DNA from: Hyphomicrobiales bacterium
GTDB lineage: Bacteria > Pseudomonadota > Alphaproteobacteria > Rhizobiales > Beijerinckiaceae
Length of the DNA stretch: 64,000 nt
Assembly (NCBI GenBank): GCA_900466745.1
Contig: UBNE01000004.1
Location: 26,253 to 90,252, forward strand
Direction of reading: 5' to 3'
Program-made: the position numbers and the translations under genes
Part shown: piece by piece, positions 43,956 through 53,617 of the stretch
Position numbering within the stretch: the stretch's first letter is position 1
Layout of the letters: the number at the start of each line of letters is the position of its first letter
Notes under the pieces: model-generated
Seen by the model: the letters and a program-made list of their open reading frames with translations, nothing else
What the model was told of the DNA's origin: nothing
Database searches by the model: none

Positions 43956-45112
43956 CGCGTCACCAGGGCGATGCGGGCATTGTACCAGTTCATCAGCGCC
44001 GAGACGGCGAGCCCGATGACGAGATAGACGGCGAGCGTCATGGCGATGATCTCGATCGCCTGGCCAGTATTGTTCAGCGCCGAGCCCATGAACAGGCTGA
44101 CCACGTCGGGATAGGCGATCGCCGCGCCGAAGGAGGAGTTCTTCAGCACGTTGAGATACTGGTTGGTCAAGGGCGGGATCATCACGCGCAGCGCCTGCGG
44201 GATGGTGACGAGGCGCAGCACCTGGCCGGAGCGCAGGCCGAGCGCCGACCCCGCCTCGATCTGGCCGTGCGAGACCGACTGGATGCCGCCGCGCACGATC
44301 TCGGCGATGAAGCCCGCCGTATAGGTGACGAGCGCCGCCAAGAGCGCCACGAATTCAGGAATGACGACGAAGCCGCCGCGATAGTTGAAGCCGCGCAGCG
44401 CCGGCACGTCCCAGCGCGTCGCCAGCACGGCCCAGGCCAGCGTCAGCAGCGGGATCGCGAGCAGCAGGACGAGCCCGACGCGCAAGGTCGGCGCGTGCAG
44501 GCCGGTGCGCTCCTGGCGCTTGCGCGCCCAGAGATGGAAAGCCGCATAGGCCAGGACGCAGGCGAGGATGATCCAGCCGGCGATCCGCAGATTCTCCATG
44601 CCGTCGGGCAGCGGGATGGTCAGGCCGCGATTGTTGAGGAAGGCGACGCCGAAGACGCTGAGGCTCTGGCGCGGCGCCGGCAAGGCGGCGATGACGCCGA
44701 AATACCAGAACAGCACGAAGAACAGCAGCGGGATGTTGCGGACGAACTCGATATAGGCGCCGGCAATGGCCGAGACGAGCCAGATCGAGGAAAGCCGCGC
44801 GATGCCGACGACGAAGCCGAGGAGCGTGGCCAGCACGATCGCGATCACCGTGACCAGCATGGTGTTGGCGACGCCGACCCAGAACAAAGCGAGGATATTG
44901 TCGGCCTGGGTATAGCCGGTGAGGACGAAGGGCACCTCGATGCCCGAGGTGCGCCAGAGGAAGCCGAAGCCCGAGGCGATGCCGGCCTTGAGCATGTTCT
45001 CCGAGGCGTTGCGCACGAAGAAAACGGTGAGGCCGACGAGCAGGACGACGACCGCGATCTGGTAGAACCAGTCGCGGACGCGCTTGTCGTTGATGAAGGC
45101 GAGAAGGTTCAT
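43952..45112 (-). CDS. aapQ: general L-amino acid ABC transporter permease AapQ
   Basis: A 386-residue membrane permease. The N-terminus FINDKRVRDWFYQ is typical of AapQ; the transport domain holds the EAA loop GQIEAGSALGLRSGQVLRLV and about eight helices. ATG 45112 was selected because the upstream extension is not family-like. It overlaps aapM by four bases. A repeat element separates it from aapJ. Confidence 0.93.
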   Translation of the reverse strand: MNLLAFINDKRVRDWFYQIAVVVLLVGLTVFFVRNASENMLKAGIASGFGFLWRTSGIEVPFVLTGYTQADNILALFWVGVANTMLVTVIAIVLATLLGFVVGIARLSSIWLVSAIAGAYIEFVRNIPLLFFVLFWYFGVIAALPAPRQSLSVFGVAFLNNRGLTIPLPDGMENLRIAGWIILACVLAYAAFHLWARKRQERTGLHAPTLRVGLVLLLAIPLLTLAWAVLATRWDVPALRGFNYRGGFVVIPEFVALLAALVTYTAGFIAEIVRGGIQSVSHGQIEAGSALGLRSGQVLRLVTIPQALRVMIPPLTNQYLNVLKNSSFGAAIAYPDVVSLFMGSALNNTGQAIEIIAMTLAVYLVIGLAVSALMNWYNARIALVTR

Positions 45113-45149
45113 TCCGCGAGGCCTTCGCAACTTGCGTTGGAAACGCGCC

Positions 45150-45250
45150 GTCATCCCGGGCGAAGCGAAGCGCAGACCCGGGACCCATGCCGGAACGATT
45201 CAGGCATGGATCCCGGATCGGGGCCGCTCACGCGGCTTGTCCGGGATGAC
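45150..45250. repeat. intergenic inverted-repeat element, variant copy B
   Basis: Ends GTCATCCCGG (45150-45159) and CCGGGATGAC (45241-45250) form a perfect 10-base inverted repeat; an internal pair CCGGGACCCATGCC and GGCATGGATCCCGG (roughly 45178-45216) is also complementary. It lies between aapJ and aapQ inside the transport operon and is a diverged relative of the elements at 42731 and 62349. Confidence 0.7.
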
Positions 45251-45280
45251 CCGCGGGCGGGGTCGATCAAACACGCGCTT

Positions 45281-46312
45281 TCACTGGAAGGGCGGGGTGA
45301 AGAGCACGCCGCCCTTGGTCCAGAGCTGGTTCTGGCCGCGCTCGAGCTTCAGCGGCGAGCCCATGCCGACATTGCGCTCATAGCTCTCGCCATAATTCCC
45401 GACCTGCTTGATGGCGTTGTACATCCAGTCGTTGGACAGCCCCATCATCTCGCCGAAGCCGCCCTCGGCGCCGAGCAGGCGGCGGACCTCGGAGTTCTTC
45501 GAGTTCGCCTTCATCTCGTCGACGTTCTTGGAGGTGACGCCGAGCATCTCGGCGGCGATGGTGCCGTTCAGCACCCAGCGCACGATGAGCTGCCAGCGCT
45601 CGTCGCCCCAGCGCGTCACCGGGCCCTGCGGATCGTTCGAGATCGGCTTGGTCAGGATCATGTGCTCGTCGGGGTTCTTGAGCTTGATGCGCTGGCCGGC
45701 GAGCGCGCCGACGCCGGCCGTATAGGCGTCGCAGCGCCCGGCGTCATAGGCGGCGATGGCGTCGTCGTTCTTCTGGAAATTGGTGATCGTGACCTTGAGG
45801 TTGCGCTCGCGGAACCAGTCGGCGGCGTTCTTCTCCTCGGTCGAACCGGCGGCGACGCAGACCGAGGCGCCGTCGAGCCCCTCGGCGTCCTTCACATTCG
45901 CGGATTTGCGGACGATGAAGGTCTGGCCCTCGTAGAAATTGATGCCCTGGAAGTTGAGGCCGAGCGTGGCGTTGCGCGAGAAGGTGATGGTCGAGTTGCG
46001 CGAGAGCACGTCGACCTGGCCCGATTGCAGGATCGGCCAGCGCTGCTGCACCGAGGTCGGCGTGTATTTCACCTTGTTGGCATCGCCAAGGACCGCGGCC
46101 GCGAGGGCCTTGCAGTAATCCACGTCGAGGCCGCTCCACTCGCCCTTGTCATTGGCGAAGGAGAAGCCCGGCAGGCCGAGATGCACGCCGCATTCGAGAT
46201 TGCCGCGCGCCTTGACGGCGTCGAGCGTCGGGCTCGGCGCGAGCTGCTGCGCCTGCGCCAGCGACGCGCCGGCGACCAGCAGGGCCGCCGCCACGGAAGT
46301 TCTGATCGTCAT
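45281..46312 (-). CDS. aapJ: general L-amino acid-binding periplasmic protein AapJ
   Basis: A 343-residue periplasmic solute-binding protein. Signal peptide MTIRTSVAAALLVAGASLAQA is cleaved before QQLAPS. The family blocks GNLECGVHLGLPGFSFANDKG, GLDVDYCKALAAAVLGD and RNSTITFSRNATLGLNF identify AapJ. It is first in the aapJ-aapQ-aapM order. The gap to aapQ contains a large hairpin-forming repeat that could lower expression of the permeases relative to the binding protein. Confidence 0.95.
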   Translation of the reverse strand: MTIRTSVAAALLVAGASLAQAQQLAPSPTLDAVKARGNLECGVHLGLPGFSFANDKGEWSGLDVDYCKALAAAVLGDANKVKYTPTSVQQRWPILQSGQVDVLSRNSTITFSRNATLGLNFQGINFYEGQTFIVRKSANVKDAEGLDGASVCVAAGSTEEKNAADWFRERNLKVTITNFQKNDDAIAAYDAGRCDAYTAGVGALAGQRIKLKNPDEHMILTKPISNDPQGPVTRWGDERWQLIVRWVLNGTIAAEMLGVTSKNVDEMKANSKNSEVRRLLGAEGGFGEMMGLSNDWMYNAIKQVGNYGESYERNVGMGSPLKLERGQNQLWTKGGVLFTPPFQ

Positions 46313-46423
46313 CGTCCGTCTCCCCGAAGCCGTGAGCGGCTTTCTGTGTTGAAGACCGGACTATGCAACAGATGGGCCGCGAGCGGTACCCGACGAAGTG
46401 AGCATGTTCGCGGCGGGCTCCGG

Positions 46424-47467
46424 TCAGTTGCCGAACACCGTGTTGAGCTGCGCCCCGACCCTGACGAAGGTGGTGCGCTTCGACATCTCCTTGAGATGGA
46501 CCGCACCGATATAGGTCATCGCCGAGCGCACCCCGCCCATGATCTCCAGCATCGTATCGGCGACCGGGCCGCGATAGGGCACCTCGACGGTCTTGCCTTC
46601 GGACGCGCGGTATGTGGCGACGCCGCCGGCATATTTGTGCATCGCCGTGTCGGACGACATGCCGTAGAAGGTCATGGCGACCGGCACCTTCTCGCCGCCG
46701 CGCTCCTCGTAGCGGATCTCGCCCTCGCATTCGTCATGGCCGGCGAGCATGCCGCCCATCATCACGAAATCGGCGCCGCCGCCATAGGCCTTGGCGACGT
46801 CGCCCGGCACGGTCAGCCCGCCGTCGCCGCAGACCAGGCCTTTGAGCCCGTGGGCCGCATCGGCGCATTCGATGATGGCGGAGAGCTGCGGGTAGCCGAC
46901 GCCGGTCATCTTGCGGGTGGTGCAGACCGAGCCAGGACCGATGCCGACCTTGACGATGTCGGCTCCGGCGAGGATCAGCGCCTCGGTCATGTCGCCGGTG
47001 ACGACGTTGCCGGCCATGATCGCCGCGTCGGGGAAGGCCGCGCGCGTCGCCTTGACGGTGTCGACGAACTTCTCGGTATAGCCGTTGGCGACGTCGAGGC
47101 AGATCTTGCCGACCGGCGAGCGGGCGTGGACGGCCTTGAGCTTGTCGTGGTCGGCCTCCGTGGTGCCGAGGGAATAGAAGGCGTTGGCCGATTCCGGCTC
47201 GCGGAAGAAGGCGATCAGCGCCTCGGCATCGTAATGCTTGTGCAGGGCGACCATGGCGCCGTGCTTCAGCAGGGCGCGCGCCATCGCCATGGTGCCGACG
47301 ACGTCCATATTGGCCGCGATCAGCGGGAAGCCCTTCCATTCCGCGCCGGTATGGGCGAGGCGGAAGCTGCGCTCGACATCGACCTGGGCGCGGCTGCCCA
47401 GCGTCGAGCGCTTGGGCCGGATCAGGACGTCGCGGAAGTCGAGCTTGGGGTCGTTTTCGATGCGCAT
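46424..47467 (-). CDS. guaC: GMP reductase
   Basis: A 347-residue TIM-barrel enzyme that reduces GMP to IMP with NADPH. The catalytic cysteine is C182 in [33 protein letters not shown] at the start and [17 protein letters not shown] are typical of GuaC, and CBS domains of IMP dehydrogenase are absent. ATG 47467 gives the normal N-terminus. It is unlinked functionally to its neighbours. Confidence 0.95.
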   Translation of the reverse strand: MRIENDPKLDFRDVLIRPKRSTLGSRAQVDVERSFRLAHTGAEWKGFPLIAANMDVVGTMAMARALLKHGAMVALHKHYDAEALIAFFREPESANAFYSLGTTEADHDKLKAVHARSPVGKICLDVANGYTEKFVDTVKATRAAFPDAAIMAGNVVTGDMTEALILAGADIVKVGIGPGSVCTTRKMTGVGYPQLSAIIECADAAHGLKGLVCGDGGLTVPGDVAKAYGGGADFVMMGGMLAGHDECEGEIRYEERGGEKVPVAMTFYGMSSDTAMHKYAGGVATYRASEGKTVEVPYRGPVADTMLEIMGGVRSAMTYIGAVHLKEMSKRTTFVRVGAQLNTVFGN

Positions 47468-47569
47468 GAGGCCGGCCTCGAGGCTGGGCGGTGATCGGCG
47501 CACGCGCGGGTCGGCGTGCGCCGACTCATAGCCCCGGACGGACGCAGGAGGCAAATCCGCGCCGGCCTC

Positions 47570-48736
47570 TCAGCCGCGCGCCGCCGCCAGGCCCTGCGCG
47601 ATGCCGGCCGCCAGCGCCGCCCGCTGACGCGCCATGAAGGCGGCGCCGTCGAGGCGCTGCGCGGCGCCCGCCCTGATCTGCGCGACGCGCTCGGTCAGCG
47701 CGCGGGCGAAATCCGCCGGGCTGTCGGCGAGGGTGAAATTCGCCGGCAAGGCGGTGAAGCCGCGGCAGGACAGCGCCGTCGCGACGGCGGGCAGGCCGAG
47801 CTGCATCGTCTCGATGGTCTTGAGCTGCACTCCGGTGCCGGCCCGGCTCGACAAGGCCACCACGCGGCAGGAGCGCAGGAAGAGATCGGCCGCCGGCACC
47901 CGGCCGACCAGCGTGACATTGCTCGGCGCCTGCAGGTCCGGCGGCACGCGCCCCGCGACCGCGACATGGATATCCTGCGGCAGAAGCGGGCAGACCTCGT
48001 CCAGGAACCAGGCGAGGCCGACCCGGTTGGGAAGCCAGGTCCAGGTGCCGATCAGCCCGACATCGAAGCGGATCGGCTCGTCCCGCCCCGCAGAAGCCGG
48101 CTCCGCCGCGCCGGAGACCAGCGGCAGCACGGCGGATTTGCCGGCAACCTCGGCGCCCAGCGCCGCGCGGTCCTCCTCCGCCAGGGTCCAGACGAAGCGC
48201 ACCTGCCGGCAGAGCCGCCGCTCGATCGCCTCCAGCAGCCGCGCCTCGCGCGCGAACAGCCGGCGCAGGAGGACATTTCCGGCATTGCGGGCGTTCTGGC
48301 GGGCGGAGGCATGCTCGATATTATGCGCCACCAGCACGCAGGGCGCGAGCCCGAGCAATTCGGGAAAGGCCCCCGGCAGCATCACCGAATTCAGCACGAG
48401 CGCATCGAAAGGCCCCTGCGCGCGCACGGCCTCGACGAGCCGGCCGGCTCCGGCGAGCCTGAGCTTGGCGCAGGCGACGGGCAGGCCGAAACGGAACGCG
48501 ACGGCGAGCCATTGCAGGCGCTTCCCCACCGGCACGGCGGCATTCTCGATGTCGATCTCGGAGAGGACGACGGCCTTGTCCGGCGCGGCCGGCGCCTCGC
48601 CGGGGCGCACGAAGCCGATCGCCGTGACCTCGTGGCCGGCCTCGCGCAGCGCCGAGAGGATCGCCGCATTGGCGATCTCGAAGCCGGTATCGGGCCGGGC
48701 AACCGGGATGAGCGAGGTCAGGAAGGCTAGGCGCAA
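47570..48736 (-). CDS. glycosyltransferase, GT4-like
   Basis: A 388-residue GT-B-fold glycosyltransferase. The N-terminal Rossmann part (LAFLTSLIPVARPDTGFEI) binds the acceptor; the C-terminal part has IRFDVGLIGTWTWLPN, DIHVAVAGRVP and the donor-binding SSRAGTGVQLKTIETMQLGLPAVAT. The start is TTG 48736, which gives the correct first strand. It belongs to the polysaccharide cluster that runs to 56.6 kb. Sugar specificity unknown. Confidence 0.85.
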   Translation of the reverse strand: MRLAFLTSLIPVARPDTGFEIANAAILSALREAGHEVTAIGFVRPGEAPAAPDKAVVLSEIDIENAAVPVGKRLQWLAVAFRFGLPVACAKLRLAGAGRLVEAVRAQGPFDALVLNSVMLPGAFPELLGLAPCVLVAHNIEHASARQNARNAGNVLLRRLFAREARLLEAIERRLCRQVRFVWTLAEEDRAALGAEVAGKSAVLPLVSGAAEPASAGRDEPIRFDVGLIGTWTWLPNRVGLAWFLDEVCPLLPQDIHVAVAGRVPPDLQAPSNVTLVGRVPAADLFLRSCRVVALSSRAGTGVQLKTIETMQLGLPAVATALSCRGFTALPANFTLADSPADFARALTERVAQIRAGAAQRLDGAAFMARQRAALAAGIAQGLAAARG

Positions 48737-48890
48737 GGCTTCGGTCCGCGAGAGGATGGCCTAACTCTCCCCATTGCGCCGGCCGGTCAAGCACGCCGTC
48801 CCGACATGCTCAACGAGGCTTTGCCGCGATGGCCGGCGCAGCGGCGGCGGCGGACACCGAACCTTAAGCCGCCCGCTCTAGAAACCGGGT

Positions 48891-49925
48891 ATGATCGCGC
48901 AGGAACCGATGACACCGGCCGAACCGCCCCCGCTCCGCTTCGCGACGCCGGAAAGCTTCGAGATCGCGGCGCAGTCGCCGCCGGCGGCGCTCGCCGGAAT
49001 CGCCAGCGTCGTCTGCGTGCCGACCTTCCGGCGGCCCGACATGCTCGAGGCGACGCTGCGCTCGCTGGCGGCGCAGGAGGGCGGGCACGACTTCGCGGTG
49101 ATCGTGGTCGAGAACGAGGGCGGCGAACGGGCCGGCGCGGCGCGGGCGAAGGCCCTGCTCGAGGCAGGGCTGTTCAAGGGCCTCGTCATCGTCGAGCCGC
49201 GCCAGGGCAACTGCAAGGCCTACAACGCCGCCTGGCGCTGCGCGCTGACGCGCTTCCCGGCGCTGCAGCAGGTGCTCGGGATCGACGACGACGAGGAGGC
49301 CCGGCCGGGCTGGCTCGACGCCTTCCTCAAGGCCGCCGCCGTCGCTCCGGCAGAGCTCTTCGGCGGCTCGGTGACGCCCGTCTTCGCGGATCCGGCGCGC
49401 GCCTGGCTCGCGGCCCACCCCGTCTTCCGCTCGCATTACGACACGTCCGGCCCGGTGCCGATGCTCTATTCCAGCGCCAATTACCTGATCCGGCGCATCG
49501 TGCTCGAGCGGCTGGGCTTTCCCTTCCTCGACGAAAGCTTCGACTTCACCGGCGGCGGCGACACCGACTTCTTCACCCGCGCCAGGGCCGCCGGCTGCCG
49601 GTTCTGGTGGGTCCAGGAGGCGGCGCAGCGCGAGACCATGCCGCGCCGCCGCAGCGAATTCGCATGGATCGCGGCGCGCGGCCTGCGCAACGGCGCGATC
49701 TCGGCCGTGATCGAGCGGCGGCAGAATCCCGGCGCCGCCGGCCGGCTGAAGGTGCTGGCGAAATCGCTGGCGCTGCTGGCCGCCGCCGTTCCGCGCGGCC
49801 TCGCGCTCGGCCTGAAGACCCGCTCGGGCATGATCGGCCTCTATCACGCGCAGGTCGCGCTCGGCCGGCTGATGTCCGAATTCGGCATCGCCAACGAGCA
49901 ATATCGCAAGCCGGACAAGAACTGA
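48891..49925 (+). CDS. glycosyltransferase family 2
   Basis: A 344-residue GT-A-fold enzyme: VVCVPTFRRPDMLEATLRSL at the N-terminus, the metal-binding DDDEEARPGWLD near residue 125-136 and GGGDTDFFTRA further on. A weak hydrophobic stretch near the C-terminus may touch the membrane. It is divergent from the GT4-like gene and convergent with the Wzc-like gene; part of the surface polysaccharide cluster. Confidence 0.88.
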   Translation: MIAQEPMTPAEPPPLRFATPESFEIAAQSPPAALAGIASVVCVPTFRRPDMLEATLRSLAAQEGGHDFAVIVVENEGGERAGAARAKALLEAGLFKGLVIVEPRQGNCKAYNAAWRCALTRFPALQQVLGIDDDEEARPGWLDAFLKAAAVAPAELFGGSVTPVFADPARAWLAAHPVFRSHYDTSGPVPMLYSSANYLIRRIVLERLGFPFLDESFDFTGGGDTDFFTRARAAGCRFWWVQEAAQRETMPRRRSEFAWIAARGLRNGAISAVIERRQNPGAAGRLKVLAKSLALLAAAVPRGLALGLKTRSGMIGLYHAQVALGRLMSEFGIANEQYRKPDKN

Positions 49926-49950
49926 GGCAAGCGGCGCCGCCGCGCCGGGC

Positions 49951-52410
49951 TCAGATCTCGTTCGCGACGACGCCGCGCAGCTTGGCGGCAGCGGGCCCGA
50001 GCTGCGCCCTGAGCCGTTCCAGCTCGGCGCCCGTCAGCCTGCCATGGCGCGCGACCACGAGGATGTCGTCGACCGCCTCGGCGAAGCGCCGCGCCAGGAC
50101 GCTGCCGGCGGTCGCGTCGACGATCACCGGCCCGTAGCGCCGGTCCGCGCCGAACAGGGCGCCGGCGAGCGAGCCCGGCGCGGCGGGATCCGGCCGATGC
50201 GAGCGCGGCAGGAAGGCGAGGTCGCTGCCTTCGTCCTTGAGGACGGCGCGCGCCAGCGTCCGGCTGCCGCCGATCACCTCCTCGAGACCGGCCTGCGTGT
50301 CGGGCGCGAAGATGCGGGTCAGGGCGAGCGGGCCGTCGCCGGCATCGACGAGCAGCGCCGGCTGCCCGGCCAGGGCCGCGTCGAGCGCGAGGTTGAGCGC
50401 GATCGTCGTCGCCCCGGCCTGCCCCTGCAGCCCCAGCACAAGGATGTTGCGGCGCGGATCGTCGCCCCCGCCATGGCTCAGCGCCGCCCGCAGGGCGGCG
50501 ATGCCGGAAGCGAAGCCAGCCTGCGGCTTGTCGACGACATCGACGAGATGCGCCTTGGCCTGGAAGACGGAGCGCGGCGCCTCGATCTCGCGGCGCCAGC
50601 GCCGGTTGCGCACGGCCGGAATCTTGCCGAGCTGCGGCAGCGCCGGCTTCTCCGCCGGCCGGGCCGCCTGGCCGCCGGGGATCGCGACGAAGCGGCGCCA
50701 GCCCGACCGGCTCGCGGCGGCGACGGCAGCGGTCTCGGCTGCAGCCGCCTTCACCGGCTGCTCCGCGGCTTCGGGCCGCTCCGCCGGCTGCGGGGCGGGG
50801 GGCGCCGGCGGCGGGCTTTCGGGCATCGGCGCGGGCTCAGGCGGCGCAGGCGGCACCGGCTCCTCAGCCTCGACCTTGGCCTCGGCCTCGACCGGACGCG
50901 GCTTGCGCCGCCAGAGCGGGCCGCGCGACGGCGCCGGCCGCGCCTCGACGGGGCGGGCCGCCGCGAGGAGCGCGAACGCCAGCGCCAGCAGCGCCCCGGC
51001 GCCGCCGCCGCCGAAGGCGCCGAGCAAAGCGAGGGTGCGGCGGCTGACGCCGCTCTTCTCCAGCGGCGGCATGGCCGGGCTGATGACGCGGGCATTGGTG
51101 GTGTCGATGCCGCCGAGCTCGCCGGTCTCGCGGGCCCGCTTGAGGAAGGCGTCGTAGACGGCGCGGGAGGATTCGACCTCGCGCTCCAATTCGCGCAGAT
51201 CCACCGCGGCGCGCCCGGCGGCATATTGCGCGGTGGTGAGCTGGTCGACCCGACGGGACAACTGGCGCTCGGCCTCGACGGCCCGGTCGTATTCCGCCTT
51301 GGCGGAACGGGCGATGCGGACGAGCTCGTCCGCGATCTGGCGGCGGGCGTCGCCGACCTGGGAGCGGGCGGCGGTCAGGGCCGGGTGGCGGGCGCCGAGG
51401 GAAGAGACAAGGTCGGCTTCCTTGCTGAGCGCCGCGCCGAGCTGGGCGCGCAGCGCGGTCATGGTGTTGGAGGCGACGGCCTCGGGGAGGGCGCCCGCCT
51501 CGACGCTGGAAGGCCGCGTCGCCGCGATCTGGTCGTATTTCGCCTTCGCCTCGATGGTGCGCTGGCGGGCCGCGGCGAGCTGGGCGGCGTTGAGCGAAAG
51601 CTGCTCCTCGCTCAGGGACCTGTTGCCGCCGAGGCCGACGATATTATGGGCCTCCTTGTATTTCTCGGCCTTGTCCTCGGCGATGCGGAGCCGGCTCCGC
51701 AGCTCTTCCAGCCGGCCGGTCAGGGCCGCGGTGGCGCGCTGGGCGGCGTCGGCGCGCACGGCGGCCTGATCCTCGAGATAGGCCTCGGCGAGCGAATTGG
51801 CGATCTGCGCCGCCCTTTCGGGATCCCTGGCCGTGGCCGAGATGTCGATGACGAAGGTGCGCTCGCCACGATGGACGGCGATGCTCTTGTCGAGCGCCGC
51901 CAGCGCGTAGAGCAGGGCGTTGCGCTCGGTCGCCGCCTTGTCCGCGCCGAACAGACCCGAGAGGAAGCCACCCCGGGCCGGGCCGCCATAGTCGGGGTCC
52001 TTGTCGAGGCCGAGCTTCTCGATCACCCGCGTCTTGATGCTGTCGGAGGCGATGACGCGTGCCTGGCTTTCGAGATAGCTGGCGATCGAGGTCGGATCGC
52101 TGCCCACCGTGTTCGGCGAGACGTCGTTCTGCAGCACGCGCAGATCGCGCGGGTCGATGAAGAGCTGCGCCGTCGAGGTGTATTTCGGCGCGATCAGCAG
52201 GCTGGCCAGGACGGCGAGGGCGAAGCCGGCGAGCGCGCAGAGCAGGATCAGCCCCTTGCGGCGCCACAGGGTTGCGACGATCCAGCCCGGATCGGCGAGG
52301 CGGCCGAGCTCGAGCGGGGGCGCCGCCGCGGCCCGGCGCTCGCCGCGCGCGGCGCTCTCCTGCGAATCCCTGTCGGCCGTTTCGGTGGTGAACATGACGC
52401 TACGCTTCAC
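49951..52410 (-). CDS. Wzc-like polysaccharide chain-length/export protein
   Basis: An 819-residue inner-membrane protein. A Wzz domain (about 35-150) with the first membrane helix at 54-74, long periplasmic coiled coils, the second helix at about 450-472, then a proline-rich cytoplasmic linker (roughly 490-560) and a C-terminal CapB/CpsD-like P-loop domain. The P-loop reads GLQGQAGATT and lacks the usual lysine; the Walker A' strand ALLVDAGDGPL is kept, and there is no tyrosine cluster at the end, so tyrosine kinase activity is doubtful. GTG 52410 has a better ribosome site than ATG 52395; the choice is open. Confidence 0.85.
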   Translation of the reverse strand: MKRSVMFTTETADRDSQESAARGERRAAAAPPLELGRLADPGWIVATLWRRKGLILLCALAGFALAVLASLLIAPKYTSTAQLFIDPRDLRVLQNDVSPNTVGSDPTSIASYLESQARVIASDSIKTRVIEKLGLDKDPDYGGPARGGFLSGLFGADKAATERNALLYALAALDKSIAVHRGERTFVIDISATARDPERAAQIANSLAEAYLEDQAAVRADAAQRATAALTGRLEELRSRLRIAEDKAEKYKEAHNIVGLGGNRSLSEEQLSLNAAQLAAARQRTIEAKAKYDQIAATRPSSVEAGALPEAVASNTMTALRAQLGAALSKEADLVSSLGARHPALTAARSQVGDARRQIADELVRIARSAKAEYDRAVEAERQLSRRVDQLTTAQYAAGRAAVDLRELEREVESSRAVYDAFLKRARETGELGGIDTTNARVISPAMPPLEKSGVSRRTLALLGAFGGGGAGALLALAFALLAAARPVEARPAPSRGPLWRRKPRPVEAEAKVEAEEPVPPAPPEPAPMPESPPPAPPAPQPAERPEAAEQPVKAAAAETAAVAAASRSGWRRFVAIPGGQAARPAEKPALPQLGKIPAVRNRRWRREIEAPRSVFQAKAHLVDVVDKPQAGFASGIAALRAALSHGGGDDPRRNILVLGLQGQAGATTIALNLALDAALAGQPALLVDAGDGPLALTRIFAPDTQAGLEEVIGGSRTLARAVLKDEGSDLAFLPRSHRPDPAAPGSLAGALFGADRRYGPVIVDATAGSVLARRFAEAVDDILVVARHGRLTGAELERLRAQLGPAAAKLRGVVANEI

Positions 52411-52419
52411 TTTCCGGTC

Positions 52420-53469
52420 TCACCCCGTACCACGCCGGTAACGTTCGAGCACCGCCAGCATCGGCTTGGGCCGATAGTCGGCATCGAGCGGCAGGGGCCT
52501 CGCCCTGGCGCCATCCTTGCGCGGGAAGGTCTCCCCGACCCAGGAATAGCGGTCCGTCAGCCCCCAGGTGACGATCGCCTTCGGCCGCTTGGCGGAGGCG
52601 ACCGCGCCGAGGAAGCTCGCGACCAGGGCCGCGGCGCGCTTGTCCCGCAGCGCGGCATCCGCCGGCATCTTCCAGTCGATCACGTCGAGCTCGGTGATCT
52701 CGACATCGAGGCCGAGCGCGTCGAGATCGCGCATGAAGCGCTGGAGGCCGTCGATGTCGATCGTCCTCTCGGCGTAGAGATGGGCCTGCATGCCGAGGCC
52801 GTGGATCGGAATGCCCTTGTCGCGGAGGCGCCGGCAGATGTCGAGCGCCACGGCGCGGCGGGCGGCGGCGCCCGCGTCCCGCTCCTCGAAATGGAAGTCG
52901 TTGAGCACGAGCCGCGCCTTGGGGTCGGTGCGGGCGGCGGTGCGGAAGGCGATCTCGACATGCTCCGGCCCGAGCAGGTGCTGCCAGACCGTGTCGCGCC
53001 AGGGGCCGCCGGAGGTGGGATCGTATTTGATCACCTCGTTGACGACGTCCCAGGTGGCGATGCGGCCCTTGTAGCGGTCGACCACGACCTCGATGTGGCG
53101 GACGAGCTCGCGCTCGGCCTCGGCGCGGGTCGTCATCTCGCCGACCCAGGGCGGCAGGGCCTCGCCCCAGAGCAGGGTGTGGCCGCGCAAGGCCTTGCCG
53201 TTGGCCTCGGCGAAGGCGACGATCTCATCGGCGCCGGCGAAATCGAAGCCCGCGCGCTCATGGCGCAGCGCGTCCCATTTCAGATCGTTCATCGGCACGA
53301 CGATGTCGCAATAGCGCTTCAGCGCCTCGCGATAGCGCGGATCGCCCCGGAAAGCGCCGATCTCGGCCGCCGAGCCGAGGGCGACCGGGCGCGACGCGGC
53401 GCGCGCGGGGGCGGCGCCGGCGGCGAGCGCGGCCGCGCCGGCGCGGAGCGCTGCGCGCCGCGTCGGCAT
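52420..53469 (-). CDS. exported GH10 family glycoside hydrolase (endo-xylanase-like)
   Basis: A 349-residue glycoside hydrolase family 10 enzyme with an N-terminal twin-arginine-like or lipidless signal (MPTRRAALRAGAAALAAGAA). Catalytic acid E145 is in WDVVNEV and the nucleophile E260 in EITELDV; HTLLWGE and WGLTDRYSW are further GH10 hallmarks. The substrate is beta-1,4-xylan by family, but within a polysaccharide assembly cluster it more likely trims the cell's own polymer. ATG 53469 is preferred to GTG 53505. It ends 10 bases before the Wzc-like gene on the same strand. Confidence 0.9.
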   Translation of the reverse strand: MPTRRAALRAGAAALAAGAAPARAASRPVALGSAAEIGAFRGDPRYREALKRYCDIVVPMNDLKWDALRHERAGFDFAGADEIVAFAEANGKALRGHTLLWGEALPPWVGEMTTRAEAERELVRHIEVVVDRYKGRIATWDVVNEVIKYDPTSGGPWRDTVWQHLLGPEHVEIAFRTAARTDPKARLVLNDFHFEERDAGAAARRAVALDICRRLRDKGIPIHGLGMQAHLYAERTIDIDGLQRFMRDLDALGLDVEITELDVIDWKMPADAALRDKRAAALVASFLGAVASAKRPKAIVTWGLTDRYSWVGETFPRKDGARARPLPLDADYRPKPMLAVLERYRRGTG

Positions 53470-53617
53470 CAGCCTGTCCCGATCCGCTTCGATGTCCTGC
53501 GCCACGTCGGCATGATTCCGTTTCGTTTAGGGTCGCTCAACGCCTCTGGCGCTAAAGGATTCCCAGATCCGCACGCTGTCAGGCATAAGCCGGGCCAGCC
53601 TCCGCGAGCACCGATCG

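Noticed and set aside
44267..47494. A plus-strand open frame of more than 1000 codons opposite aapQ, aapJ and guaC.
   Set aside because: It spans three well-identified genes and their intergenic regions, and the product has no recognisable fold.
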